From an uncultured Flavobacteriales bacterium (lineage in GTDB: Bacteria; Bacteroidota; Bacteroidia; Flavobacteriales_D; Crocinitomicaceae), in assembly GCA_937876195.1 (NCBI GenBank), contig CALEIK010000025.1:62001-126000 (forward strand): a stretch of 64,000 nucleotides of DNA, in the 5' to 3' direction. The position numbers and the translations under genes are program-made. The number at the start of each line of letters is the position of its first letter. Positions within the stretch are counted from its first letter, which is position 1. Under the pieces are notes generated by a model that searched no databases, was not told the DNA's origin, and saw only the letters and a list, made by a program, of their open reading frames with translations. Shown here piece after piece: positions 42,337-51,719 of the stretch.

Positions 42337-42348
42337 ACTACAATACGT

Positions 42349-44214
42349 TTAATCCATTTTAAATTTCACCATCCACTTGTCTTTATTTTCGTAATCAAGT
42401 TGATCCGTTTTGGCATACACAAAGTTACCAATTACCAAATAATCCATTTCCGTACTCATAAAACAACGAAATGCATCGTAAGGTGTACAAACGATTGGCT
42501 CACCTCTCACGTTAAAACTCGTGTTCACCACAAGGCCGTATCCCGTTTTTTGTTTAAACGCATTGATCAGTTCCCAGTACCGTGGATTTGTTTCTTTGTG
42601 CACTGATTGAATACGTGCAGAAAAATCCAAGTGCGTAATTGATTGTAAATCACTTCGTTGTTGATAGAGTCGTTCCCACAAGTCCAATTTAAAATAGTCT
42701 TTTGTCAACGGTTTTCGTCTACTCTCCTTTATTGGAGCTACCAACAACATATAAGGTGAACTTGTGTCTAAATCAAAATAGTCAGTTGTATCTTCCGCTA
42801 AAACGGATGGAGCAAAGGGTCTAAATCCTTCCCTATATTTGATTTTAAGGTTTAATTTTTTTTGCATTTCGGGATTTCTCGCATCACCTAAAATACTTCT
42901 ATTTCCCAGTGCCCTTGGTCCAAATTCCATTCTTCCTTGAAACCATCCAACAACGGCACCTTCTGCTATTTTTTCAGCAATGTCTTCGGTCAATTCATTA
43001 AAGTTGCTGTGCAATTTATAATTGGCCTTCACATGTTTATTCATTGACTGAATTTCTTTCTCGGAATAATCAGGTCCCAAGTAAGAACCATGCATCATGT
43101 CAAATTTTTCTGGTACGATTCGCTCTTCATCAAAATACATGAAACTGGCAGCCAATGCAGCACCCAAAGCACCTCCGGCATCTCCCGCAGCGGGTTGAAT
43201 GTATATGTTTTTGAAAATACCCTCTCTCAAAAGTTTTCCGTTAGCAACGCAATTCAATGCGACACCACCTGCCATGCAAAGATTTTCAGATCCAGTGATT
43301 GCCTTTGCTTCTCGGGCAAGTTTAATCACAATCTCTTCCGTTACCAGTTGAATCGCCAATGCTAAGTTACAGTGCTTTTGTTCGAGATCTGTTTCTGGTT
43401 CTCTTCTTGGAAAACCAAAAATTGAATTCCACTTATCATCTTTGGTCATTCTTAAGCCAGTGGCATAGGTGAAGTATTCTTGGTGCAACCAAATGGAGCC
43501 GTCTTCTTTTATATCAACCAGGTGTTTTTTAATTAAATCTACAAACGTTGATGTTTCTTCGCTTTCTGGGTTTCCATAGGGCGCCAATCCCATCAATTTG
43601 TATTCTCCAGAGTTTACAGTAAATCCCAAATAATAGGTAAATGCGCTATACAACAATCCCACAGAATGAGGAAAGTTTAATTCTTTCAGTATTCGAATAT
43701 TTCTTCCTTCGCCAATACCAATGGACGCGGTACACCATTCGCCAACACCATCGATTGTGAGGATGGCTGATTGCTCAAAATTTGAAGGGAAATAGGCACT
43801 TGCGGCATGCGATAAGTGATGTTCTGGAAAAAGTATCGTGACCTTATTTTTGTCATAACTACCAACTTCCTTCAGTCCATCATAAATCAATTTTTTAAGG
43901 AATAATTTCTCACTTAACCATACAGGGATTGCCTTTAGAAAGGAAAGTAAACCTTTTGGCGCATACGCATAATACGTTTCGAGCAGTCGCTCAAATTTTA
44001 AAAGTGGTTTGTCGTAAAAAACAATTGCATCTAATTCATCGATATCCAACCCAGCTTCCTCAAGACAGTACTTTATTGCTTGTATGGGAAAATCTGGAGT
44101 ATGCTTATCCCTTGTAAAACGTTCTTCTTGAGCAGCAGCGATAATAACCCCTCCAACTGTTATTGAAGCTGCAGAGTCATGGTAGAATGCTGATATGCCT
44201 AATATATTTGCCAT
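42349..44214 (-). CDS. Carbamoyltransferase, NodU/CmcH family
   Basis: 621 residues. The N-terminal Kae1-like ATPase domain has GISAFYHDSAASIT (12-17 HDSAAS) and PEHHLSHAASAYFPS with the iron/metal His residues. The C-terminal domain has GRMEFGPRALGNRSIL and NTSFNVRGEPIVCTP. It would form carbamoyl-AMP from carbamoyl phosphate and pass the carbamoyl group to a hydroxyl, probably of a sugar. It is the first gene of a four-gene unit with SGNH, DUF5989 and SxtJ. The acceptor is unknown. Confidence 0.93.
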   Translation of the reverse strand: MANILGISAFYHDSAASITVGGVIIAAAQEERFTRDKHTPDFPIQAIKYCLEEAGLDIDELDAIVFYDKPLLKFERLLETYYAYAPKGLLSFLKAIPVWLSEKLFLKKLIYDGLKEVGSYDKNKVTILFPEHHLSHAASAYFPSNFEQSAILTIDGVGEWCTASIGIGEGRNIRILKELNFPHSVGLLYSAFTYYLGFTVNSGEYKLMGLAPYGNPESEETSTFVDLIKKHLVDIKEDGSIWLHQEYFTYATGLRMTKDDKWNSIFGFPRREPETDLEQKHCNLALAIQLVTEEIVIKLAREAKAITGSENLCMAGGVALNCVANGKLLREGIFKNIYIQPAAGDAGGALGAALAASFMYFDEERIVPEKFDMMHGSYLGPDYSEKEIQSMNKHVKANYKLHSNFNELTEDIAEKIAEGAVVGWFQGRMEFGPRALGNRSILGDARNPEMQKKLNLKIKYREGFRPFAPSVLAEDTTDYFDLDTSSPYMLLVAPIKESRRKPLTKDYFKLDLWERLYQQRSDLQSITHLDFSARIQSVHKETNPRYWELINAFKQKTGYGLVVNTSFNVRGEPIVCTPYDAFRCFMSTEMDYLVIGNFVYAKTDQLDYENKDKWMVKFKMD

Positions 44215-44325
44215 TAAATTTTTATAAATTCAAACAGAGCGTAAACATAAGAATATTCTGTGTGAAAAATGAGTATTTGACATTTGATTTTGATGCGGAT
44301 TTTAATGCAAAGTGTGTGAATTCAG

Positions 44326-45720
44326 TTAAATTACCTTTCCAGGATTCAAAATGCCGTTTGGATCAAAAACAGTTTTGATCGATTTCATCAAGGACAAACT
44401 TTTTTCATCAAAGGCAATATCCATGTACGATTTCTGAACCAAACCAATGCCGTGTTCTCCAGAAAGTGTTCCACCTAGTTTTACAACCTCAGTGAAAAGT
44501 TCGCGTATGGCAAGAGGCAAGTCACTATTCCACGATTCATCAGACAAATCGCCTTTAATGATATTGATGTGTAAATTCCCGTCGCCGGCATGTCCGTAGC
44601 AAATGGAGGTAAATCCATAGTTTGCGCCAATGCATTTTACGTGATGGAGGAGGTTAGGAAGTTCGTAACGCGGAACAACTGTATCTTCTTCTTTGTAAAT
44701 AGAATTCGATTTTACTGCTTCACCAACGGATCGACGTAAGCGCCACAAAGCACTTTTCTGCGCTTCGTTCTCAGCAAAGAGGATTTCATCGGTTTCAAAA
44801 TTGGTGAGCACTTCCATTATTTTTGTGCACTCTGTCATCAAAACGTCAGGATCAAATCCATCCACCTCAATTAAAAGATGTGCTGCATGGTTGGCACCGA
44901 TTATGATGGAATCATCGTTGAGAAAATCTCGGGTCCATACCAACGCATCGCGCTCCATGAATTCCAATCCACTGGGTGTAATCCCTGCCTTAAAAATTTC
45001 TGCAACAGCCTCACAAGCACTTTCAGCATTAAAAAAGGGAACCAGCATCAGCAAATCATGCGTTGGGTGTGGAATCAACTTTAAAACTATTTTGGTGACA
45101 ATTCCCAGTGTTCCTTCAGAACCCACCATCAACTGAGTTAGGTTGTAGCCGGTGGCATTTTTTAGGACGTTCGCTCCTGTCCAAATGATCTCTCCAGTGG
45201 CTAAAACAACCTCTAGATTTAAAACATAATCACTCGTGACGCCATATTTCACCGCTTTTGGTCCGCCTGAGTTTTCTGCTACATTTCCACCGATAAAACA
45301 GCTGCCCTTACTCGCTGGATCTGGGGGGTAAAATAATCCCTTTTCCTTTACAGCATCTTGTAAAACTTGAGTAATTACTCCTGGTTCAACGGTGACCTGA
45401 TGGTTGTTTTCATCAATCGAAATGATCCTGTTGAACTTCTCAAGAGAGAGCGCAACACCGCCATGAACTGGTATAGCACCACCGCTTAGTCCCGTTCGAG
45501 CTCCGGAGGGCGTAACAGGAATTTTATGTTCATTACAATAAGCCAGAATCGAAGCAATTTCTTGAGGCGACTGTGGTTTCAGAACGATTTCTGGGAGACA
45601 AGAAATATCTTCTGTTTCATCGCGACTGTATTTGTCTTTGTTTTCATCATCGATAAAGGATCGGTCACCAAGTAGCTCGATGAAGAAATTGATATGTCCA
45701 GACGTTAATTGTGTAAACAT
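44326..45720 (-). CDS. FAD-linked oxidase, GlcD/D-lactate dehydrogenase type
   Basis: 464 residues. The FAD-binding PCMH region (~40-220) includes TPSGARTGLSGGAIPVHGGVALS, DPASKGSCFIGGNVAENSGGP and GSEGTLGIVTKI. The C-terminal part has CYGHAGDGNLHINI and SGEHGIGL, with the His residues of the GlcD/LDH-D catalytic site. It oxidises a 2-hydroxy acid such as D-lactate or glycolate to the keto acid, passing electrons to the respiratory chain. It starts 1 base after the beta-CASP gene, so they are probably co-transcribed. The substrate is inferred. Confidence 0.9.
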   Translation of the reverse strand: MFTQLTSGHINFFIELLGDRSFIDDENKDKYSRDETEDISCLPEIVLKPQSPQEIASILAYCNEHKIPVTPSGARTGLSGGAIPVHGGVALSLEKFNRIISIDENNHQVTVEPGVITQVLQDAVKEKGLFYPPDPASKGSCFIGGNVAENSGGPKAVKYGVTSDYVLNLEVVLATGEIIWTGANVLKNATGYNLTQLMVGSEGTLGIVTKIVLKLIPHPTHDLLMLVPFFNAESACEAVAEIFKAGITPSGLEFMERDALVWTRDFLNDDSIIIGANHAAHLLIEVDGFDPDVLMTECTKIMEVLTNFETDEILFAENEAQKSALWRLRRSVGEAVKSNSIYKEEDTVVPRYELPNLLHHVKCIGANYGFTSICYGHAGDGNLHINIIKGDLSDESWNSDLPLAIRELFTEVVKLGGTLSGEHGIGLVQKSYMDIAFDEKSLSLMKSIKTVFDPNGILNPGKVI

Positions 45721-45721
45721 T

Positions 45722-47107
45722 TTATGCTAAAGTGTATTCGCTATTCATTAAAGGAACTTCGCACGTCCAATTTAATTCATCTTGGATTTTAACTCGAAAC
45801 GCATTCGATTGGTGCAATTCTCCGTGATTCAGAAATATTTTTTTGACAGGTGTTTTGAAATTTTTCAACCACTCAATCATTTCGCTTTGATCGGCATGGG
45901 CAGATAATGAACCAATGGAACGAACATCGCAAAGTACTTTATGGTATTCACCAAAAAATTTGATTTCGGAACTTCCTTTTAAAATTGCTCTTCCACGTGT
46001 GCCTTCTCCTTGATACCCGACAAACAAGAGTGTGTTCTTCTTGTTCCCCATGTGATTGTGTAAATAATGAATAATCCGTCCGCCTTCAATCATTCCACTT
46101 CCCGCCAGCACAATTTTCGGTTTTCCATCCAAGCAAATTGCTTTCGACATTTCAGCATCACTCACAAATTTCACATCATCGTACATGCGGTTAATTTCAA
46201 AATGAGAAATGTTTTGCAATTCATGGTAGCGATCATACACATTTGTTGCATTGATACCCATGGGTGAATCCAAGTACACTGGAATAGCAGGAAGCTTATC
46301 CTCTTGTCTCAATTGGTAGATGAGGTAAAGAATTTCCTGAGTACGCTCCACGGCAAAGGAAGGAATCATTAAAATACCTCGCTTCTCATAGGTTTCTTCG
46401 ATGACCTTCAAGAGCGATGCCTTTACATCTTCTTCACCATGAATACGGTCACCATACGTGGATTCCATTACGATGTAGTCCGCCTCTTTTATCTTCTTTG
46501 GAGGGTAGAGGAGCATCGGTTCCAGTCGTCCAATATCTCCAGAAAAGACAATTTTCGACTCGTTTATTTCCATATTGACAAAACCCGAACCAAGGATGTG
46601 CCCATTATTCAAAAATTCAAACTTAATCGATGAATTAAGAATTACCCATTCGGAAAAATCATGCGCTACAAACAAACTCATAGCCTTTTTTACGTCCTTT
46701 CGAGTGTAGAGTGGTACGGCATTGGCGTGTTTAGTGTAGTTGTACCGATTTGCTCTTTCGGCATCTTCTTCTTGAATTTTGGCACTGTCCATTAAAATAA
46801 TCTCAGCCAATTCTAGCGTAGCTGCTGTACAATGAATGGCGCCATCGAAACCATTTTTCACCAATAAAGGAATATAACCACAATGATCAAGATGTGCATG
46901 GGTAAGAATCATCGCATCAATTTTCGAAGCTTGAACAGTCAGGGGAAGTCGATTGAGTTCGCGCAAGTGCTTAAGTCCCTGAAACAATCCACAGTCGACC
47001 AATACGCGACAGTTTTTCGTTTCAATTAATGTTTTGGAACCTGTTACAGTTCCCGCTCCACCTAAAAATGTTAGTTTGAAGTTGGAGGATTCATTGTTTG
47101 TTACCAT
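45722..47107 (-). CDS. Beta-CASP metallo-beta-lactamase-fold hydrolase (RNase-like)
   Basis: 461 residues. The MBL core includes FLGGAGTVTGS, motif 2 HAHLDH at 70-75, NGHILGSGF and FSGDIGR. The beta-CASP domain has ESTYGDRIH, MIPSFAVERTQEILY and AGSGMIEGGRIIHYL, with the closing SLSAHADQSEM and FLNHGE of the RMMBL motif. Such YsiA/CPSF73-like proteins are RNA endo- or exonucleases. It leads a two-gene unit with the FAD oxidase. The RNA target is unknown. Confidence 0.9.
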   Translation of the reverse strand: MVTNNESSNFKLTFLGGAGTVTGSKTLIETKNCRVLVDCGLFQGLKHLRELNRLPLTVQASKIDAMILTHAHLDHCGYIPLLVKNGFDGAIHCTAATLELAEIILMDSAKIQEEDAERANRYNYTKHANAVPLYTRKDVKKAMSLFVAHDFSEWVILNSSIKFEFLNNGHILGSGFVNMEINESKIVFSGDIGRLEPMLLYPPKKIKEADYIVMESTYGDRIHGEEDVKASLLKVIEETYEKRGILMIPSFAVERTQEILYLIYQLRQEDKLPAIPVYLDSPMGINATNVYDRYHELQNISHFEINRMYDDVKFVSDAEMSKAICLDGKPKIVLAGSGMIEGGRIIHYLHNHMGNKKNTLLFVGYQGEGTRGRAILKGSSEIKFFGEYHKVLCDVRSIGSLSAHADQSEMIEWLKNFKTPVKKIFLNHGELHQSNAFRVKIQDELNWTCEVPLMNSEYTLA

Positions 47108-47135
47108 GTGTGCTTTGACGATATTGGTTAAGAAA

Positions 47136-47168
47136 AAAGCGTTACCTGCCTGATGCGGATAACGCTTT
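47136..47168 (-). terminator. Rho-independent terminator after the PorE-like gene
   Basis: A 9-bp perfect stem (AAAGCGTTA / TAACGCTTT, 47136-47144 and 47160-47168), with A residues at 47133-47138 that form a T-run on the minus strand. It lies 5 bases past the PorE-like stop. Confidence 0.85.
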
Positions 47169-47173
47169 GAATT

Positions 47174-49243
47174 TTAGTTCCCTTTAATTTCGAATTCGGT
47201 GCGTCGATTTTCTTGTCGACCTGCTGCACTTCCGTTGGAGGCAATGGGGTTGGATGAACCGTATCCCTTTGCCGTCATTCTTCCGGCTGCAATTCCTTTT
47301 CCTGTTAAGTACGTGACTACAGCAGCCGCCCTGTCTTGAGAAAGTGAATTATTCAATGAGGCAGAACCAGTGTTGTCAGTATGTCCTGAAATTTCAATTT
47401 TCAATGATGGCACATCTTTCATCAATTTTACCAATCGCTCTAACTCAGAATTGGATTCAGGGCGCAAGGTCGATTTTCCAGTATCAAAGAAAATATTACG
47501 CAAGGCAATCTTACTTCCTACAGCAATATTTTTCAACTCAATGATTTTGTTGACAAGATTGTCGGCACTTCCCGTCGGAATGTCAAAATTCTCAGAATGG
47601 AATAAATAGCCTTCTGCTTTCACGGCGATACCATAATTTTTACCTGAAGCCAAGGTGATGATGAACTTACCAGTCGCGCTATTTGTTGTAAAGGTTTTAA
47701 TCATTTTCCCCGTCGCATTATCGGTGATTTCAATTTCTGCTTCAACTGCATTTTTTGTCATCGCATCAATAGTTTTCCCCTTGAAGACAGTAAATGATTT
47801 TTTGTTCACATCTACTGTAGATTCAATAGAGTTATCTTTTACAGGATTAGCAATCGATGCCAACAGATAATCTTCCGTAGCAGAAACTGGCGTTTTTTCA
47901 GGACCGAAGAACGTCACCTTATAAACATCGTACCCACCTTTTCCCTCAGGTCTGTTCGAAGCGATGTACGCAAATTTACCGTTCGCAGTGGTTGCAAAAA
48001 AGAAATCGTCGTACGGTGTGTTGATTGGATAGCCAAGATTCTCAGGCTTCGACCAAGATCCTTGCGATTTGTATGAAACAAAAATATCATAACCACCTAA
48101 AGTTCCGCTTCCTTCTGAACAGATGTACATGGTTTCACCATCAATGGCGATATAAACTGGACCTTCATTGAATTTACTGTTCACAGTAGAAATCATTTGA
48201 GCAGCCATGTAGTTTTTTTGAATTTTACTTTGCATACTGCTATAAACGATATCAAAACCATTCGCTCTATTGGCGTTATCTCTTGCAAAATAAATACTCC
48301 ATCCATCCGCACTATATGCTGCGTAGATATCATTTGATTTATTGGAAGAAATTTGGAACGGCATAGCGGTTGCTGCTGTCCAGTTTGCACCATTAAGTTT
48401 ACTTTCAAAGATGTCGTATTGTCCATCAACCGATCTATGAAGTAACATTTTCGTACCGTCATAACTTAAGTTATTCGACACATCGTCTTCTGCAGTATTC
48501 ACTCCACCTTTCAATTGCTTAGGTGCTGACCATTTTCGATCAGTCAACGTCGAAGAATAAATGTCTTTATCATAACTCCCTGCTTCGTTGGGAGTATGTC
48601 CGTTCGGGCGGTCCGATGTGAAAATAATCTCTCCTCCATCCGTTGTGATAGAAGGAGCGTAATCGTTGAACTCGGTATTTAATTCACTCACATTATCCAC
48701 CCAAGCACGAACAGGATTTTGAACAGCACCTTGCGCTGTGCGGCACTCATTTTTATACTGTGTCACGAATTTGCTGAAATTATCAGCTTTCTTATATTCC
48801 GCTTCAAAAGCGTCGTACGCTTTCATTGCTTCGGTAAATTTATGATCTAACTGCAGCGCCTTTCCATAATAGAATTCCATGAAACTATTGCATTTAGGAT
48901 CCAATTCGTATGCTTTGTAAATGTGGCTTACTCCTTTCGCCGAATAGGTTGAATTAATGTAGCAAACGCCAATTTTAAAATTCAATTCAGCATTGTTCGG
49001 GTTGAATTTTTGAGCCTTCAGATAGTTGTTCAACGCAAGTTCATAATTCAGTCCAGGGCTTTTGATGAGAAACATCGCCTCATTGGCGAGTTCAAAATGT
49101 TCATCTCCCTTTTTAATGGCATCAGTTGCCGCTTTTAAACCATCTTTATCTTCTTTAAAGTTGGCAGATTTAAATTCTACATTTTGTGCGCTTACGATAA
49201 AAACGAACGACAAAAATACGGTTGTTAATAGTGCTTTGATCAT
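47174..49243 (-). CDS. PorE-like OmpA family protein (TPR, PD40 propeller, regulatory-like domain, OmpA)
   Basis: 689 residues from MIKALLTTVFLSFVFIVSAQ (signal peptide). The order is TPR helices (~40-170), a PD40 beta-propeller (~180-430; repeats such as GGEIIFTSDRPNG, GWSIYFARDN and GYDIFVSY), a CarboxypepD_reg-like domain (~455-560), and an OmpA C-terminal domain (~570-689; FFDTGKSTLRPES, ISGHTDNTGS, NRRTEFEIKGN). This architecture matches PorE, a peptidoglycan-binding T9SS component. The TPR gene upstream is 11 bases away. PorE identity is inferred from architecture. Confidence 0.82.
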   Translation of the reverse strand: MIKALLTTVFLSFVFIVSAQNVEFKSANFKEDKDGLKAATDAIKKGDEHFELANEAMFLIKSPGLNYELALNNYLKAQKFNPNNAELNFKIGVCYINSTYSAKGVSHIYKAYELDPKCNSFMEFYYGKALQLDHKFTEAMKAYDAFEAEYKKADNFSKFVTQYKNECRTAQGAVQNPVRAWVDNVSELNTEFNDYAPSITTDGGEIIFTSDRPNGHTPNEAGSYDKDIYSSTLTDRKWSAPKQLKGGVNTAEDDVSNNLSYDGTKMLLHRSVDGQYDIFESKLNGANWTAATAMPFQISSNKSNDIYAAYSADGWSIYFARDNANRANGFDIVYSSMQSKIQKNYMAAQMISTVNSKFNEGPVYIAIDGETMYICSEGSGTLGGYDIFVSYKSQGSWSKPENLGYPINTPYDDFFFATTANGKFAYIASNRPEGKGGYDVYKVTFFGPEKTPVSATEDYLLASIANPVKDNSIESTVDVNKKSFTVFKGKTIDAMTKNAVEAEIEITDNATGKMIKTFTTNSATGKFIITLASGKNYGIAVKAEGYLFHSENFDIPTGSADNLVNKIIELKNIAVGSKIALRNIFFDTGKSTLRPESNSELERLVKLMKDVPSLKIEISGHTDNTGSASLNNSLSQDRAAAVVTYLTGKGIAAGRMTAKGYGSSNPIASNGSAAGRQENRRTEFEIKGN

Positions 49244-49254
49244 TGTTCTAATTT

Positions 49255-50355
49255 TTAATTTGCGCAATTTCCTGCGTAATAGTTACCACCAGTTTCATCT
49301 CCTAATTCTTTGGCTTTTTGCCAATCTTCGCATGCTCCATTCAAATCGCGCAGCATTTCTTTAGCCATACCACGGTTGACATAGGCTGCGGCGTTATTCT
49401 TATCGTGACTAACTGCTTTGTTCGCCATGTCCAACGCTTTTTGATATTCCTTTTGTTTGAAATAGACACCGCTAAGGTTAGATTCGGCAGCCGAATAATC
49501 GGATTTTAATGCAATTGCTTTCGTGAAGTCTTTCACGGCATCATCCAATCGTCCTTTGTCCATTTGAGCAACACCTCTATTATTATAGGTCAAGTGGAAA
49601 TTGGCATCCACAGATACAGCTCTGTTGTATGCTTCCATCGCGCCGTTATAGTCCTTCATTTTGGTTTTTGTCGTTCCAATATTGTTCAGTACGAAAGCGA
49701 GGTTTGGGTTTTTTCTAATCGCTGCTTCGTAATCTGCAATGGCTTTTGGATAATCTCCTTTCATGCGATATGATGAGCCGCGGTCATTAAGTGCATTGAC
49801 AAACTCTGGATCAAGTTGTACCGTTTTCGTGAAGTAAGAAATCGCACCATCGTAATCACTTTGTAAGAAGCGAAGTGTTCCGTAATTGTAATATGCTTTT
49901 GGATTGGTAGCATCAAGCGCGATTGATTTTTCGTAATCTTTCTCTGCTTTAAGATAATCGTTCAAACCTTGGTAGGATCTTCCTCGCTGGAAGAAAGCTT
50001 TTGAATAGGTAGGTTTGAGTTCAATCAGCTTGTCCAATGTTTTTACTGCATCGGCAAATTTCTCCACTTCATTTTCGGCAACACCTTTGTTGTAATAAGC
50101 CGCAGTGAAATTCGGATCAAATTCAACCGATTTTCTAAATTGCTCAATCGAAGCGGAATACTTTTTTTCGGCAAAAAGTGCAATGCCTTTATTATAGGCT
50201 TCTTGACTGTTTGCGATTGCTGCATTTTCAATATTTAGCGCTGTAATTGAGTCGCGATAAGCTTGTTCTTCTGGGGTCAATTCTTCCACCTGAGCAGAAA
50301 TTGAAGTACTTACACCGAGTAGCAGTAGTACGTACACATGTTTGAGTTTAATCAC
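49255..50355 (-). CDS. Secreted TPR-repeat protein
   Basis: 366 residues from a GTG start at 50355, giving a signal peptide (KHVYVLLLLGVSTSISAQ). About nine tetratricopeptide repeats follow (e.g. AYYNKGVAENEVEKFADAV, AYYNYGTLRFLQSDYDGAI and NNRGVAQMDKGRLDDAV), with a final CEDWQKAKELGDETGGNYYAGNC capping pattern. It should serve as a periplasmic scaffold. It precedes the PorE-like gene by 11 bases, so the two may act together. Confidence 0.85.
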   Translation of the reverse strand: MIKLKHVYVLLLLGVSTSISAQVEELTPEEQAYRDSITALNIENAAIANSQEAYNKGIALFAEKKYSASIEQFRKSVEFDPNFTAAYYNKGVAENEVEKFADAVKTLDKLIELKPTYSKAFFQRGRSYQGLNDYLKAEKDYEKSIALDATNPKAYYNYGTLRFLQSDYDGAISYFTKTVQLDPEFVNALNDRGSSYRMKGDYPKAIADYEAAIRKNPNLAFVLNNIGTTKTKMKDYNGAMEAYNRAVSVDANFHLTYNNRGVAQMDKGRLDDAVKDFTKAIALKSDYSAAESNLSGVYFKQKEYQKALDMANKAVSHDKNNAAAYVNRGMAKEMLRDLNGACEDWQKAKELGDETGGNYYAGNCAN

Positions 50356-50467
50356 AGTTTCGTATTTTTTGATTTAGGAACCCTAAAGTACAAACTTTAT
50401 GCCTAAGTCGGGGTGATAAGTTATTAACAATGGTAAAATTATTAACTTAGCGATTTAAAGTATTTTT

Positions 50468-51676
50468 ATGTCAAAAGAAGTGTTTATTGTTGATGGAATT
50501 CGAACGCCAATCGGAAATTTCGGTGGAACGCTGGCGCCAGTAAGAACAGATGATCTAGGAGCCACAGTGATCCAGGAGTTAATGAAGCGAAATGCACAAC
50601 TTGATCCAATGCTCATTGAAGATGTGATTTTTGGTTGTGCCAACCAAGCTGGAGAAGACAACCGCAACGTGGCGCGTATGGCAGGATTGTTAGCGGGACT
50701 TCCGTACCAAGTAGGTGGAGAAACTGTCAATCGTTTGTGTGCTTCTGGCATGGCAGCAACAATTAATGCAGCCCGTGCAATAAAGGACGGTGCTGGCGAA
50801 ATTTACATTTCTGGCGGCGTAGAACACATGACTAGAGGTCCCTGGGTGATTTCAAAGACATCTCAACCTTTTGGAAGGGATGCTCAAATGTTTGACTCAT
50901 CGTTTGGATGGCGTTTTATCAATCCGAAAATGGAGGAGTTGTACGGAACTGATGGTATGGGGAGTACCGCAGAAAATTTGGTAGAACTCTATGGAATAGA
51001 ACGCGAAGCGCAGGATCAATTTTCATTGTGGTCGCAACAAAAGGCAACAAAAGCAATTCAATCAGGTCGATTGGCGCAAGAAATTGTCGCTGTGACAATC
51101 CCGCAACGTAAAAAGGAACCCATCATTTTTGATACGGACGAATTTGTGCGTTCGAATACTACACTAGAGACATTGGGTGGGTTGAGACCTGCTTTCAAAA
51201 AGGACGGAACTGTAACGGCTGGAAATGCATCGGGATTAAACGATGGTGCTGCGGCATTGTTAGTGGCGTCTGAAAATGCGGTGAATAAGAATAATTTAAA
51301 ACCATTGGCAAGAATTGTCGGTGCAGCTATTGCAGGCGTGGAGCCAAGAATAATGGGAATAGGTCCTGTATATGCCTCTCAAAAGGTACTAGAAAGAACT
51401 GGGTTGACATTGGATCAAATGGACATTCTTGAATTGAACGAAGCATTTGCAGCTCAAGTATTGGCTTGTACAAGAAAAATGGCTATCGCAGACAATGATC
51501 CTCGGATCAATCCAAACGGTGGAGCAATTGCTTTAGGTCACCCACTTGGCGTTACTGGAGCGCGCATTCTCCTTTCAGCGGCCATAGAATTACAACAGTC
51601 AAATAAGCGTTATGCCCTTGTAAGTATGTGCATTGGAGTTGGACAGGGTTATGCCACAATTTTAGAAAGAGCTTAA
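50468..51676 (+). CDS. Thiolase (acetyl-CoA acetyltransferase / 3-oxoadipyl-CoA thiolase type)
   Basis: 402 residues with the full thiolase set: nucleophile Cys91 (NRLCASG), His358 (GHPLG) and Cys388 (CIGVGQG). The FDSSFGWRFINPKMEELYG stretch resembles PcaF/PaaJ, which cleaves 3-oxoadipyl-CoA to succinyl-CoA and acetyl-CoA. Biosynthetic acetoacetyl-CoA thiolase is the other option. No beta-ketoadipate or phenylacetate genes are nearby except a distant PaaY-like gene, so the substrate is open. It precedes the lipoprotein-barrel trio. Confidence 0.9.
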   Translation: MSKEVFIVDGIRTPIGNFGGTLAPVRTDDLGATVIQELMKRNAQLDPMLIEDVIFGCANQAGEDNRNVARMAGLLAGLPYQVGGETVNRLCASGMAATINAARAIKDGAGEIYISGGVEHMTRGPWVISKTSQPFGRDAQMFDSSFGWRFINPKMEELYGTDGMGSTAENLVELYGIEREAQDQFSLWSQQKATKAIQSGRLAQEIVAVTIPQRKKEPIIFDTDEFVRSNTTLETLGGLRPAFKKDGTVTAGNASGLNDGAAALLVASENAVNKNNLKPLARIVGAAIAGVEPRIMGIGPVYASQKVLERTGLTLDQMDILELNEAFAAQVLACTRKMAIADNDPRINPNGGAIALGHPLGVTGARILLSAAIELQQSNKRYALVSMCIGVGQGYATILERA

Positions 51677-51719
51677 CTGAGCCAACTGAAAGGGTAGTTT
51701 TTACGTTAAAGTAAGCGAA

